A stretch of 13,367 bases of DNA, from contig JBBUDB010000021.1 in assembly GCA_038057515.1 (NCBI GenBank), positions 1-13,367 on the forward strand. Direction: 5' to 3'. The position numbers and the translations under genes were made by a program. The stretch comes from DATJQA01 sp038057515 (GTDB taxonomy: Bacteria; Patescibacteriota; Minisyncoccia; UBA6257; 2-01-FULL-56-20). How positions within the stretch are numbered: position 1 is the first letter of the stretch; every line of letters starts with the position of its first letter. This document shows, in pieces, positions 5,518 to 12,219 of the stretch. Below the pieces are notes generated by a model, which was not told where the DNA came from, searched no databases, and was given only the letters and a program-made list of their open reading frames with translations.

Positions 5518-6591
5518 ATGCCTACTCCAAAAAAGAAGGACGCCGCCCCGAGTGCCGCTGGCCAGAGCGGCGAATTCACTCACCTCCTCTCCTCGCTTCG
5601 CGAGAAGTTCGGCGAGGGTGCCGTCATGACGCTCGGCGATGCCCGCAAGGTGAACGTGGCCGTCATCCCGACTGGTTCGTTCTCTCTCGATCTCGCCTTG
5701 GGCGTCGGCGGTCTCCCCCGCGGACGCGTCGTTGAAATCTTCGGCCCCGAGTCGAGCGGCAAAACGACCCTGGCCCTCACGGTCGTCGCCCAAGCCCAAA
5801 AGCAAGGTGGCCGAGCGGCCTTCATCGATGCCGAGCACGCCCTGGACCCGGAGTATGCAAAACGCCTGGGCGTGAAAATAAACGATCTTCTTATCTCCCA
5901 GCCCGATAACGGCGAGGAGGCCTTGAACATCCTCGAAACGCTCGTGCGCTCGAACATGATCTCCGTTGTTGTCGTTGACTCCGTCGCGGCCCTGACCCCT
6001 AGGGCGGAGATCGAGGGCGAAATGGGCGCGCAGTACATCGGTCTTCAGGCCAGGATGATGAGCCAGGCGCTCCGCAAGCTCACCGCCATCGCCGCGAAGT
6101 CGGACACGCTCATCATCTTCATCAATCAGATCCGCATGCAAGTCGGCGTTTTCTTCGGCAATCCAGAGACGACCCCCGGCGGCAAGGCGCTGAAGTTTTC
6201 TTCCTCGGTGCGTATCGACGTGCGCCGCACCGCCCAAGTTAAAAAGGGCGAGGATGTCGTCGGCTCCCGCGTTAAGGCGAAGGTGGTGAAGAACAAGGTG
6301 GCCGCGCCATTTCGGGTGGCCGAGTTCGACATCATGTATGGCGAGGGAATCTCCTATGAGGCAGACGTTTTGAATGCCGGTATCAAGTACGCGGTCGTGG
6401 CGAAGTCCGGCGCAAGTTATAGTTTCTCCGCCGAAGGCGGATCCGCCTCTGGCGGAGAAGCGATAAAGCTCGGCACTGGTTTTGATGCGGTACGCGAAAA
6501 ACTAAAAGGCGATAAGAAGCTCTTGAACGCCTTAAAGACGAAAATCGTCCAGGCCATGACGCACGCCGAGGTGAAGGTGGAAACGGAGTAG
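5518..6591 (+). CDS. recA: Recombinase RecA
   Basis: RecA is the ATP-dependent strand-exchange filament protein for recombinational repair. Length is 357 residues, near the usual 340-360. Walker A is GPESSGKTT (76-84). Walker B is VVVVDS with D154. Loop L2 and its flanks are intact (INQIRMQVGVFFGNPETTPGGKALKF, about 201-227), as is the subunit-interface region. Residues 304-313 (SAEGGSASGG) are an extra Gly/Ser-rich loop where the E. coli protein goes from WYSYKG straight to EKIGQG. They are encoded by a tandem palindrome (6427-6456), described separately. The C-terminal acidic tail is short. The ATG at 5518 has no Shine-Dalgarno and sits 9 nt behind a -10 box. A strong terminator follows the TAG. 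Confidence 0.97.
   Translation: MPTPKKKDAAPSAAGQSGEFTHLLSSLREKFGEGAVMTLGDARKVNVAVIPTGSFSLDLALGVGGLPRGRVVEIFGPESSGKTTLALTVVAQAQKQGGRAAFIDAEHALDPEYAKRLGVKINDLLISQPDNGEEALNILETLVRSNMISVVVVDSVAALTPRAEIEGEMGAQYIGLQARMMSQALRKLTAIAAKSDTLIIFINQIRMQVGVFFGNPETTPGGKALKFSSSVRIDVRRTAQVKKGEDVVGSRVKAKVVKNKVAAPFRVAEFDIMYGEGISYEADVLNAGIKYAVVAKSGASYSFSAEGGSASGGEAIKLGTGFDAVREKLKGDKKLLNALKTKIVQAMTHAEVKVETE
6424..6459 (+). repeat. In-frame tandem palindromic element inside recA
   Basis: Two back-to-back 15-nt hairpins lie at 6427-6441 (TCCGCC-GAA-GGCGGA) and 6442-6456 (TCCGCC-TCT-GGCGGA). With flanking bases they make a 36-nt near-perfect palindrome, and only the two 3-nt loops break the symmetry. The 30-nt core is exactly ten codons (S304-G313) and falls where canonical RecA has no residues. 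The same arms recur at 13096-13110, and a sister element with the same geometry is in xerC (11802-11831). Confidence 0.85.
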
Positions 6592-6597
6592 TGCTTT

Positions 6598-6646
6598 AAA
6601 CAAAACAGCCCGGCCGCAAAAGTGCGTCCGGGCTGTTTTGTTTTTT
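6598..6646. terminator. Bidirectional intrinsic terminator between recA and the 6652-7680 gene
   Basis: CAAAACAGCCCGG (6601-6613) pairs perfectly with CCGGGCTGTTTTG (6628-6640) around a 14-nt loop. It is followed on the plus strand by six T (6641-6646) and flanked on the other side by AAA (6598-6600), so it works for both convergent genes. Confidence 0.92.
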
Positions 6647-6651
6647 AGAGA

Positions 6652-7680
6652 CTACAGTCGGGACACGGCTTGACGCAGACCGTCTTCTGAGGTCGAGATC
6701 ACGAGATAGCTATTGAAGAACCAGCCATAGATCACGACGGGCGCGTTCGGCCGTCCGAAAGAAAAGAGGCGAACCGACTGGTTATTAACTTGCGCGTCTT
6801 GGAAAATATTCGTCGATGTCGCGCTTGAGGTCGGAAGCGGCGTCAAGAAGAGCCCCGGGAAGTTCGGCGCGGCGCCCTCGATCATCCCGGCCGCCTGGAT
6901 GCGGAGCGTAAGCGGGGTCTGGCCCTTCTTGAGCTTCAAAATGTATCCCGGCCAGAAGACATCCTTGTCGCGAACGGCGAAAGCGGTGAAGTCCGGATCG
7001 AACCGCGCCGAGACGAAATCGGCGGAGAGCAAGTTTAGTCCGGTTGAACTCGCAAAAGCATTCCACGGAGCCATGCTGTCGTTCATCAGACGATTTTCTA
7101 TTTCAAAAAATTTTGCCTGAGGGTTGGCGCTCTTTAAGAGTGACGCCACCTGGGCCGCGAACGGTCGCGTTTCCGCCGAGATAGCCGGGTCATCGAGTGA
7201 AACGGTGATAATGGCATCCGATGGGCCGGCAAAGAACGACTCGTGGACGAATCCAACATCGCCAAAATCGGGCAATGCCCCGGTCGCCTGAGGCGACCGG
7301 GGGATCGCGACTGGCGGCGGGCCGGACTGCCGGGTGACGATGAAGGGAATGAGATAGTAGCCGGCAAAAAACAATCCGGCGATGAGCGCGATGCCGCCCA
7401 AAGACCAGAAGACCATGCGCCTGCCAGAGCGAGTTTGCGGCGGCGATGACTCCTCGGCCGAGGCGCCGTCTTGCTCGGCCGCTTCGCGCCCGGGGACGGC
7501 TGCTACGGCGACGGTCGTCCCCCTTGGCGCCGAACCGCCGGTTTCGCCAAGAAGCTCGATGTCGGAGGCCATCGTCCGGATCACCACCTCGGCCAGAGCC
7601 GCCGACGAATCGGCGTCGGGAGGCGGAGGCACGGAAGGCGTGCCCGTATACAAACTTTGACTAAAATCTTTAGAGTCCAT
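6652..7680 (-). CDS. Single-pass membrane protein of unknown function
   Basis: A 342-residue protein I cannot assign to a named family. Residues 1-88 are low-complexity and acidic/Pro-rich, with no signal peptide, and probably lie in the cytosol. A basic RSGRR precedes a strong membrane helix at about 89-115 (VFWSLGGIALIAGLFFAGYY and beyond). The rest (about 140-342) is predicted to lie outside and has a mixed alpha/beta look. It ends in the strand-rich FNSYLVISTSEDGLRQAVSRL, a tail I associate with Patescibacterial envelope proteins. A 25-nt hairpin inside the gene (7278-7302) encodes part of the Pro-rich linker just after the membrane helix. The ATG at 7680 has no Shine-Dalgarno, but an extended -10 lies 50 nt upstream. 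The gene follows pnp on the same strand and converges on recA. Confidence 0.75.
   Translation of the reverse strand: MDSKDFSQSLYTGTPSVPPPPDADSSAALAEVVIRTMASDIELLGETGGSAPRGTTVAVAAVPGREAAEQDGASAEESSPPQTRSGRRMVFWSLGGIALIAGLFFAGYYLIPFIVTRQSGPPPVAIPRSPQATGALPDFGDVGFVHESFFAGPSDAIITVSLDDPAISAETRPFAAQVASLLKSANPQAKFFEIENRLMNDSMAPWNAFASSTGLNLLSADFVSARFDPDFTAFAVRDKDVFWPGYILKLKKGQTPLTLRIQAAGMIEGAAPNFPGLFLTPLPTSSATSTNIFQDAQVNNQSVRLFSFGRPNAPVVIYGWFFNSYLVISTSEDGLRQAVSRL
7278..7302 (-). repeat. Palindrome within the membrane-protein gene
   Basis: Arms of 11 nt, CCCCGGTCGCC (7278-7288) and GGCGACCGGGG (7292-7302), pair perfectly around a 3-nt loop. The element encodes residues 127-134 (PRSPQATG) in the linker between the membrane helix and the outer domain, a tolerant site for an insertion. 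It shares the short-loop design of the recA and xerC elements but has longer arms and only one hairpin. Confidence 0.7.
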
Positions 7681-7730
7681 TCCAAACCCGCTTTCCGGCC
7701 GCGATGTGCGATTCTCGGCCGTACGACCCT

Positions 7731-7739
7731 ATTGTACCA
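7731..7739 (-). promoter_or_regulatory. Extended -10 promoter of the 6652-7680 gene
   Basis: TGGTACAAT on the minus strand combines a TGn extension with a 5-of-6 -10 box (7736-7731). The -35 region (TTCTCG at 17 nt) is poor, as is normal for extended -10 promoters. The leader of about 45 nt contains a CGGCCG/CGGCCG stem (7721-7716 with 7701-7696). Confidence 0.5.
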
Positions 7740-7743
7740 GATG

Positions 7744-7771
7744 CCCCGCCTCGCGAGAACGCGGGGCGGGG
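7744..7771 (-). other. Stable GC hairpin downstream of pnp
   Basis: CCCCGCC (7744-7750) pairs with GGCGGGG (7765-7771). One G-T pair and CGCG/CGCG extend the stem to 12 bp around an AGAA loop. It begins 27 nt after the pnp stop. There is no T-run on either side, so it is not a standard terminator. It could stabilise the pnp mRNA 3' end against exonucleases. Confidence 0.5.
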
Positions 7772-7797
7772 ATGGGGCGCGGCTGGCGACACAACGT

Positions 7798-9900
7798 CTA
7801 CGCGGCCTTCTCTTTGTCGATCTGTTTGATCGAAAGACGAATGCGATTGTCTTCGGCGCTGATTATCTTTGCCTTGACGAAATCGCCCACGTGAACGACG
7901 TCCTCGACGTTCTTCACGAATCCGTCCTTAAGCTCCGAGACGTGGATCATGCCGTCGGCGCCGCCGCCGAGGTCCACGATCGCGCCGAACTCCATTATTT
8001 TGATGACGCGGCCTTCGATCATGTCACCCACGACGAACTCGCGGGTCATGGCCTTGATCTCGGCCACGGCTTCTTTCACCTTCTCGAGGTCCTTCGACGA
8101 GACGAACACCTGGCCATCCTCTTCGATGTCGATCGAGGCCAATCCGTACTTCTCGATCATGCCATTGATGGTCTTGCCGCCCGGGCCGATGACGAGGCCG
8201 ATCTTCGAAGGGTTGATGCGGAAGGTCTCGATTTTCGGCACATACTTCGAGAGCTCCGGACGCGGAGCGGAAAGGACCGTCCCGAGAAAACCAAGAATGC
8301 TCATCCGCGCCACTTTGGCTTGGGCAAGTGTCGCGCGGATGATCTCCAGGGTGAGGCCGGAAATCTTCGTGTCGAGCTGAATGGCGGTGATGCCGTCAGA
8401 GGTGCCCGCCACCTTGAAATCCATGTCGCCGTAGAAATCTTCATAGCCCTGAAGGTCGGTCAGGACCTTAAAGCTCTCGTCGTCGGACATGAGGCCCATG
8501 GCGATGCCGGCGACCATCTTCTTCAAGGGCACGCCCGCATCAAGAAGCGAGAGCACCGAAGCGCACACGGTCGCCATTGAGGACGAGCCGTTCGAGGAAA
8601 GCGTTTCGGCCACCACGCGGATGGCGTAGGGGAATTTTTCGGCGGTGGGGAGAAGCGGCTTCAGCGCTTTTTCGGCCAGCGCGCCGTGGCCGATCTCCCG
8701 GCGGCCGGGGCCGCGGAAGTTTCCGGTCTCGCCCACCGAATAGGGCGGGAAGTTGTAGTGCAAAAGAAAGCGGCGCTTGCCCGTCGTCTCCATGGTTTCG
8801 ATGAGCTGCTCGGAGCCCGGCGCGGCGAGCGTCGTCACGGCCAGCGACTGGGTCGAGCCGCGAATGAAAAGCGACGAGCCGTGCGTGCGCTCGAAAAGAC
8901 CGGTTTCAGCCGAAAGGGGTCGGACCTCCTCGAAGCCACGGCCATCCGGACGGCGGCCCTTCGTGAGAGCGCCAACGTGGACCAAGCGATCGATCATCTC
9001 TTCAACGAGGTGTTCCACGGCCTTCGGGTTCGCTTCGGGTGCAACAGTCGTGAGGTGTGTGGCGAGGTCTTCGCGTATCTTCGCGAGCCTCACCTCTTGA
9101 TCTATCTTCGTCGGCTGGAAGACGGCCTCTTCGAGCTTGTCGGCGAGGAAGCTCTCGATGGCGGCTTTGAGGGCCGGGTCGGCTTCGGCGATCGTGACCT
9201 TGGCTTTCGGCTTGCCAATCTTAGCGACGATCTCGCTTTGAAACGCAATTAGCTTGTCGATCTCCTTCTGCGCGAACTCGAACGCCTTCGCGACATCCTC
9301 TTCGCTCGCTTCGTTGCCGGTGAGTTCGATCATGTTGATCTTCCCCTTCGGCCCGGCGGCGAAAGTTTCAAAGACAAAACCGGGCGCGGCCATTTCGGTG
9401 CGCGTCGGGTTCACGACTAAACGCTCGCCGATCTTCGCGATGCGCACGGCGGCCACTGGCCCAGCCCAGGGAATATCCGAGGTCGAAAGCGCGAGCGAGG
9501 CGCCCATGAGGCCGAGAAAGTCCGGGTCGTTATCTTCATCATAAGAAAGAACGGTCACCACCACCTGGATGTCGCGGCGGAGGCGATAGTCGAAGAGCGG
9601 CCGGATGGTGCGGTCCATGAGGCGTCCCGAAAGAATGGCGTCCTCGGAGGGACGGCTTTCGCGGCGCATGAACCGACTGCCCAATATCTTCCCGACGGCA
9701 TAAAAACGCTCCTCGTAGTCCACCTTGAGCGGCAGATAATCGAGAGGCACATCGTGGCGGCCCATAACGGCGGTAGCCAAGACGGCCGTGCCGCCATACT
9801 TCACGAGCACGGCGGAATTCGCCTGCTCGGCCATTTGAGAAAATTCAAAAGTGAGCGTTTTGCCGCCGACCTCGGTGGTGAATTGTTTTTTAGGAATCAT
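7798..9900 (-). CDS. pnp: Polyribonucleotide nucleotidyltransferase (PNPase)
   Basis: PNPase is a trimeric phosphorolytic 3'-5' RNA exonuclease. It degrades mRNA using phosphate and can add tails in reverse. At 700 residues it has the full-length domain order: first RNase PH fold (about 10-145), all-helical linker (about 215-310), and second catalytic RNase PH fold (about 320-520). A KH domain with IGPGGKTI (GxxG at 572-575) and an S1 domain (about 623-692) follow. The metal-binding acids lie in EDFYGDMDF (D488, D494), matching D486 and D492 of E. coli. GRRPDGRGFEEVRPL starts the second core. The ATG at 9900 gives MIPKKQF. The upstream bases are AT-rich, with three close CATAAA copies, no Shine-Dalgarno, and several possible -10 boxes. 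It lies downstream of the NYN gene and rpsO on the same strand. Confidence 0.97.
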   Translation of the reverse strand: MIPKKQFTTEVGGKTLTFEFSQMAEQANSAVLVKYGGTAVLATAVMGRHDVPLDYLPLKVDYEERFYAVGKILGSRFMRRESRPSEDAILSGRLMDRTIRPLFDYRLRRDIQVVVTVLSYDEDNDPDFLGLMGASLALSTSDIPWAGPVAAVRIAKIGERLVVNPTRTEMAAPGFVFETFAAGPKGKINMIELTGNEASEEDVAKAFEFAQKEIDKLIAFQSEIVAKIGKPKAKVTIAEADPALKAAIESFLADKLEEAVFQPTKIDQEVRLAKIREDLATHLTTVAPEANPKAVEHLVEEMIDRLVHVGALTKGRRPDGRGFEEVRPLSAETGLFERTHGSSLFIRGSTQSLAVTTLAAPGSEQLIETMETTGKRRFLLHYNFPPYSVGETGNFRGPGRREIGHGALAEKALKPLLPTAEKFPYAIRVVAETLSSNGSSSMATVCASVLSLLDAGVPLKKMVAGIAMGLMSDDESFKVLTDLQGYEDFYGDMDFKVAGTSDGITAIQLDTKISGLTLEIIRATLAQAKVARMSILGFLGTVLSAPRPELSKYVPKIETFRINPSKIGLVIGPGGKTINGMIEKYGLASIDIEEDGQVFVSSKDLEKVKEAVAEIKAMTREFVVGDMIEGRVIKIMEFGAIVDLGGGADGMIHVSELKDGFVKNVEDVVHVGDFVKAKIISAEDNRIRLSIKQIDKEKAA

Positions 9901-10018
9901 GATTTTTATTTATGTATTTATGTTTATGTTCGTGAACGACAAGCGCCCGAATCAGGACGCCTTTTACTTGTCCGACTGGCCAAACCTTTGGCAGGCAAGG
10001 CCAGAAGCGGAAAACTTT

Positions 10019-10642
10019 CTACCGACTGCTCCGCATAATAACGCGCGGAATGTCCTCGATGTTAATGAACCGGTCCGCCGCGGACTGCAACTTCGCCGAA
10101 GCGCTGCGATGGAACGAGGCGATCTCGACCAGCCGTCCTTGCCCCCATTTCAGATAATCGACGAGCGGCAGGAAGTCGCCGTCGCCGGTCACAAGAATGA
10201 TGACATCGAGGAACGGGGCCATGCGGATAGCATCGACCGCGAGTCCCACGTCCCAATCCCCCTTTTTCGTGCCATCGCCGTAGACCTGGAGGTCCTTGGA
10301 ACGGAGCTCGAGGCCCGCCTTCTCGAGGGCTTCAAAAAATGCGGCCTCGCCGGAAACAGGTAGGGCGTCCTTGTCGGCGGGCGCGACCTCTCGAATCCGT
10401 CCCGAATGCCCCGCCGCCTCCTGCGCCGAGACGATGCCTTCGCTCTTTACGACGTAAGCCATCGCCCTGATGAGCTGGCGACCGCCGGTCAAGTGCTTCA
10501 GGAGTTCCTGATAGTTCACCCGGCCGTGATACAGGTTCTTGGCCGAATGATACAAATTCGAAACGTCGATAAAGATGCCCACCCGCTGATCCGGGCGAAG
10601 GTCTCCTGATTTCGGTCGCGCCGCAGCGCGCGCTGGCTGCAT
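10019..10642 (-). CDS. NYN-domain (LabA/DUF88-type) predicted ribonuclease
   Basis: A 207-residue PIN-like NYN protein. The acidic metal site is complete: FIDVSNLYH (D26, N29), KKGDWDVGLAVDAI (K127, D131, D137) and VTGDGDFLPLV (D154, D156). Such proteins are predicted, and in a few cases shown, to be Mg-dependent RNases; substrate unknown. Residues of about 67-98 (GIVSAQEAAGHSGRIREVAP, then ADKDALPVSG) look like an extra charged loop compared with related proteins I remember, just before EAAFFEALEKAGLELR. The first 18 residues are basic and probably disordered. The ATG at 10642 has GGGG close upstream but no true Shine-Dalgarno. It sits between rpsO (115 nt away) and pnp (118 nt away) on the same strand, a context that favours a role in RNA turnover or processing. 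Confidence 0.88.
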   Translation of the reverse strand: MQPARAAARPKSGDLRPDQRVGIFIDVSNLYHSAKNLYHGRVNYQELLKHLTGGRQLIRAMAYVVKSEGIVSAQEAAGHSGRIREVAPADKDALPVSGEAAFFEALEKAGLELRSKDLQVYGDGTKKGDWDVGLAVDAIRMAPFLDVIILVTGDGDFLPLVDYLKWGQGRLVEIASFHRSASAKLQSAADRFINIEDIPRVIMRSSR

Positions 10643-10704
10643 TTACCCCGATACAACCCCAAAAGCTCCGACGTTTTCCTGGCGAACAATCAAAACGAAA
10701 ATTG

Positions 10705-10732
10705 TTGACATGATATATGGCTGGCTTATCCT
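10705..10732 (+). promoter_or_regulatory. Candidate promoter antisense to rpsO
   Basis: TTGACA (10705-10710) and TATCCT (10727-10732) are spaced by 16 nt on the plus strand. No plus-strand gene follows until xerC at 11124, which has its own -10. A transcript would run into the 3' end of rpsO in antisense. The -10 matches 4 of 6 positions, so chance is possible. Confidence 0.3.
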
Positions 10733-10756
10733 CGCCCGGGACGTACGGGGTTTATT

Positions 10757-11023
10757 TTATTTCTTGAGGTCGAGCTTCTTCACGAGCTTCGCGTGAACGG
10801 CCGGGTTGTTTTTCTTGACGTAATCAAGGAACTTCCGGCGCTGGGAGACCATCTTCAGGAGGCCCCGGCGGGAGTGATTGTCCTTGGGGTTTTTCTTGAG
10901 GTGCTTCGCCAGTTCGTCGATCTGACGCGACAAAACAGCCACCTGGACTTCGGCCGAGCCGGTGTCTTTCTCGTGGCGACCGTGTTCGCTCGCAATTTTG
11001 GCCTTCACTCGCTTCGTTAACAT
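10757..11023 (-). CDS. rpsO: 30S ribosomal protein S15
   Basis: S15 is a primary 16S rRNA binder in the central domain of the small subunit. From the ATG at 11023 it has 88 residues, the usual length (89 in E. coli). It carries the hallmark HGRHEKDTGSAEVQVAVL (14-31) and NPKDNHSRRGLLKMVSQRRK regions. The frame is open to 11074, but the 17 extra residues have no S15 counterpart and would overlap the promoter. A -10 box (11039-11034) lies 10 nt before the ATG at 11023, so the mRNA is probably leaderless. NYN and pnp follow on the same strand, keeping the widespread rpsO-pnp order. No classical S15 autoregulatory leader is possible if the leader is only a few nt. Confidence 0.97.
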   Translation of the reverse strand: MLTKRVKAKIASEHGRHEKDTGSAEVQVAVLSRQIDELAKHLKKNPKDNHSRRGLLKMVSQRRKFLDYVKKNNPAVHAKLVKKLDLKK

Positions 11024-11033
11024 GGGTTTTTGT

Positions 11034-11062
11034 ATTGTATCCGAAAAGTCGATTTTGCGCAA
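11034..11062 (-). promoter_or_regulatory. rpsO promoter, leaderless type
   Basis: TTGCGC (11062-11057), a 17-nt spacer and TACAAT (11039-11034) on the minus strand. The ATG begins 10 nt after the -10, so transcription should start 3-4 nt before it. The -10 matches 5 of 6 positions. Confidence 0.6.
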
Positions 11063-11111
11063 GTTTTGGGGCATCTCCTGCCGGGAAGCATATATTTTCC
11101 GACAGATGCGT

Positions 11112-11117
11112 TAGAAT
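11112..11117 (+). promoter_or_regulatory. -10 box immediately upstream of xerC
   Basis: TAGAAT (5 of 6) ends 6 nt before the ATG at 11124, so transcription is expected to start at or within a base of the A of ATG. No good -35 lies at 16-18 nt. It is divergent from the rpsO promoter about 50 nt away. Confidence 0.5.
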
Positions 11118-11123
11118 ACTCCC

Positions 11124-12098
11124 ATGACCCGCGTCGAATCGCCTGCAGTGAGCCGCGTCGAACTGCTCCTCACCGACTACCTTAATTATCTTGAGATCGA
11201 GAAGAATCGCTCGCCCAAAACGCGCGAGAATTACGAGCACTACTTGCGGCAGTTCCTCGCCTTCGCCCGCGTCGAGCGGCCCGAGGATATCACGGAGGCA
11301 CTCGTGCGCAACTTCCGTCTCGCCCTGGCCCGTCCGCGAAAAACGCCCCGTGGCGAAGCGAGCGAAATGAAGCGCGTCACCCAATCCTACTACGTCATCG
11401 CCATCCGAAACTTCTTGAAGTATCTTGTGAAGCGCGACCTCAAAGTGCTTGCGCCCGACAAGATCGAACTGCCGAAAATTCCGAAGCGCGAGATTGATGT
11501 CCTCGACGACCGCGACCTCGAACGGCTCATGAGCGTATCCTCGGGTGGCGACCTGCGCTCGCTCCGCGACCGGGCCATCCTCGAAACTTTTTTCTCGACC
11601 GGCCTGCGCCTCGCCGAACTCTGCCGCCTCGACCGCTATCTGGACATGGAAAGAGGCGAATTCTCCGTGCGCGGCAAGGGCGACAAACTGCGCGTCGTTT
11701 TTCTTTCCGATAGCGCCCGCCAGGCGATTAAAACGTATCTCGCAAAGCGCACCGACACCGACGGCGCGCTCTTCGTAAGCATCACAAAATCAAAGAAGCC
11801 GCCCGCCGGAGGCGGGTCCTCCTCCGGAGGAAAGGTCATCGGCCGCATCACCCCCCGGGCCGTCGAGCGCCTCGTCGCCCGCCTGGCCCTCACTGCCGGC
11901 ATTCCCAAACACATCCACCCCCACCAGCTTCGCCACAGTTTCGCGACCGACCTGCTCTTAAACGGCGCCGACCTCCGATCCGTCCAGGAACTCCTCGGCC
12001 ACTCGAATATCGCCACTACCCAGGTCTACACGCATATCACCAACAAACAGCTCCGCGAAGTCCACGAGGCCTTCCACGCCCGAAGACGAAAGAAGTGA
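11124..12098 (+). CDS. xerC: Tyrosine recombinase, XerC/XerD type
   Basis: A 324-residue site-specific recombinase. The N-terminal SAM-like core-binding domain (about 9-95, DYLNYLEIEKNRSPKTRENY) and the catalytic domain (about 120-320) are intact. Catalytic residues are R162 (STGLRLAEL), K185 (RGKGDKLR), H267 and R270 (HPHQLRHSF), H293 (LGHSN) and nucleophile Y302 (TTQVYTH). The length and the C-terminal HAFHARRRKK-like tail fit a Xer protein rather than a phage integrase. With FtsK in the same window, chromosome-dimer resolution at a dif-like site is the likely role. No dif site was found here. Residues 227-236 (PAGGGSSSGG) are an extra loop encoded by a tandem palindrome (11802-11831). The ATG at 11124 has no Shine-Dalgarno and follows a -10 by 6 nt. 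xerC versus xerD cannot be settled by eye. Confidence 0.92.
   Translation: MTRVESPAVSRVELLLTDYLNYLEIEKNRSPKTRENYEHYLRQFLAFARVERPEDITEALVRNFRLALARPRKTPRGEASEMKRVTQSYYVIAIRNFLKYLVKRDLKVLAPDKIELPKIPKREIDVLDDRDLERLMSVSSGGDLRSLRDRAILETFFSTGLRLAELCRLDRYLDMERGEFSVRGKGDKLRVVFLSDSARQAIKTYLAKRTDTDGALFVSITKSKKPPAGGGSSSGGKVIGRITPRAVERLVARLALTAGIPKHIHPHQLRHSFATDLLLNGADLRSVQELLGHSNIATTQVYTHITNKQLREVHEAFHARRRKK
11802..11831 (+). repeat. In-frame tandem palindromic element inside xerC
   Basis: Two adjacent 15-nt hairpins lie at 11802-11816 (CCCGCC-GGA-GGCGGG) and 11817-11831 (TCCTCC-TCC-GGAGGA), each with a 6-bp perfect stem and a 3-nt loop. The 30 nt are exactly ten codons in the xerC frame (P227-G236) between the LFVSITKSKK strand and KVIGRITPRAVERL. 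Geometry, phase and encoded residues (x-A/S-x-G-G twice) copy the recA element, although the bases differ. Confidence 0.8.
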
Positions 12099-12156
12099 CT
12101 ATATATAGATCTGCCGCCTAAAAATCTTTCTACCGTCCCGCTACGCTTGCACTATC

Positions 12157-12199
12157 GAGAATTGTCCCGATTCTCCCCCCAACAATGGGGACAATTCTC
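12157..12199. repeat. Long inverted repeat downstream of xerC
   Basis: GAGAATTGTCCC (12157-12168) is perfectly complementary to 12188-12199, with a 19-nt C-rich loop. The left half can also pair locally (GAGAAT 12157-12162 with ATTCTC 12170-12175). It lies 59 nt after the xerC stop and 20 nt before the 12220 palindrome. No T-run follows on either strand, so a plain terminator is unlikely. Confidence 0.7.
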
Positions 12200-12219
12200 A
12201 TATCGCGCTCGTATCGCGA

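Noticed and set aside
5338..6237. Minus-strand open frame of 299 codons over recA
   Set aside because: It is antisense to recA and its promoter, and its composition is that of a shadow frame.
7471..8580. Plus-strand open frame of 369 codons
   Set aside because: It is fully antisense to pnp and the membrane-protein gene; its His/Asp/Arg-rich composition is typical of the shadow of a GC-rich gene.
11024..11074. Longer S15 start at 11074
   Set aside because: The 17 extra residues have no counterpart in S15 and would be encoded by the rpsO promoter itself.
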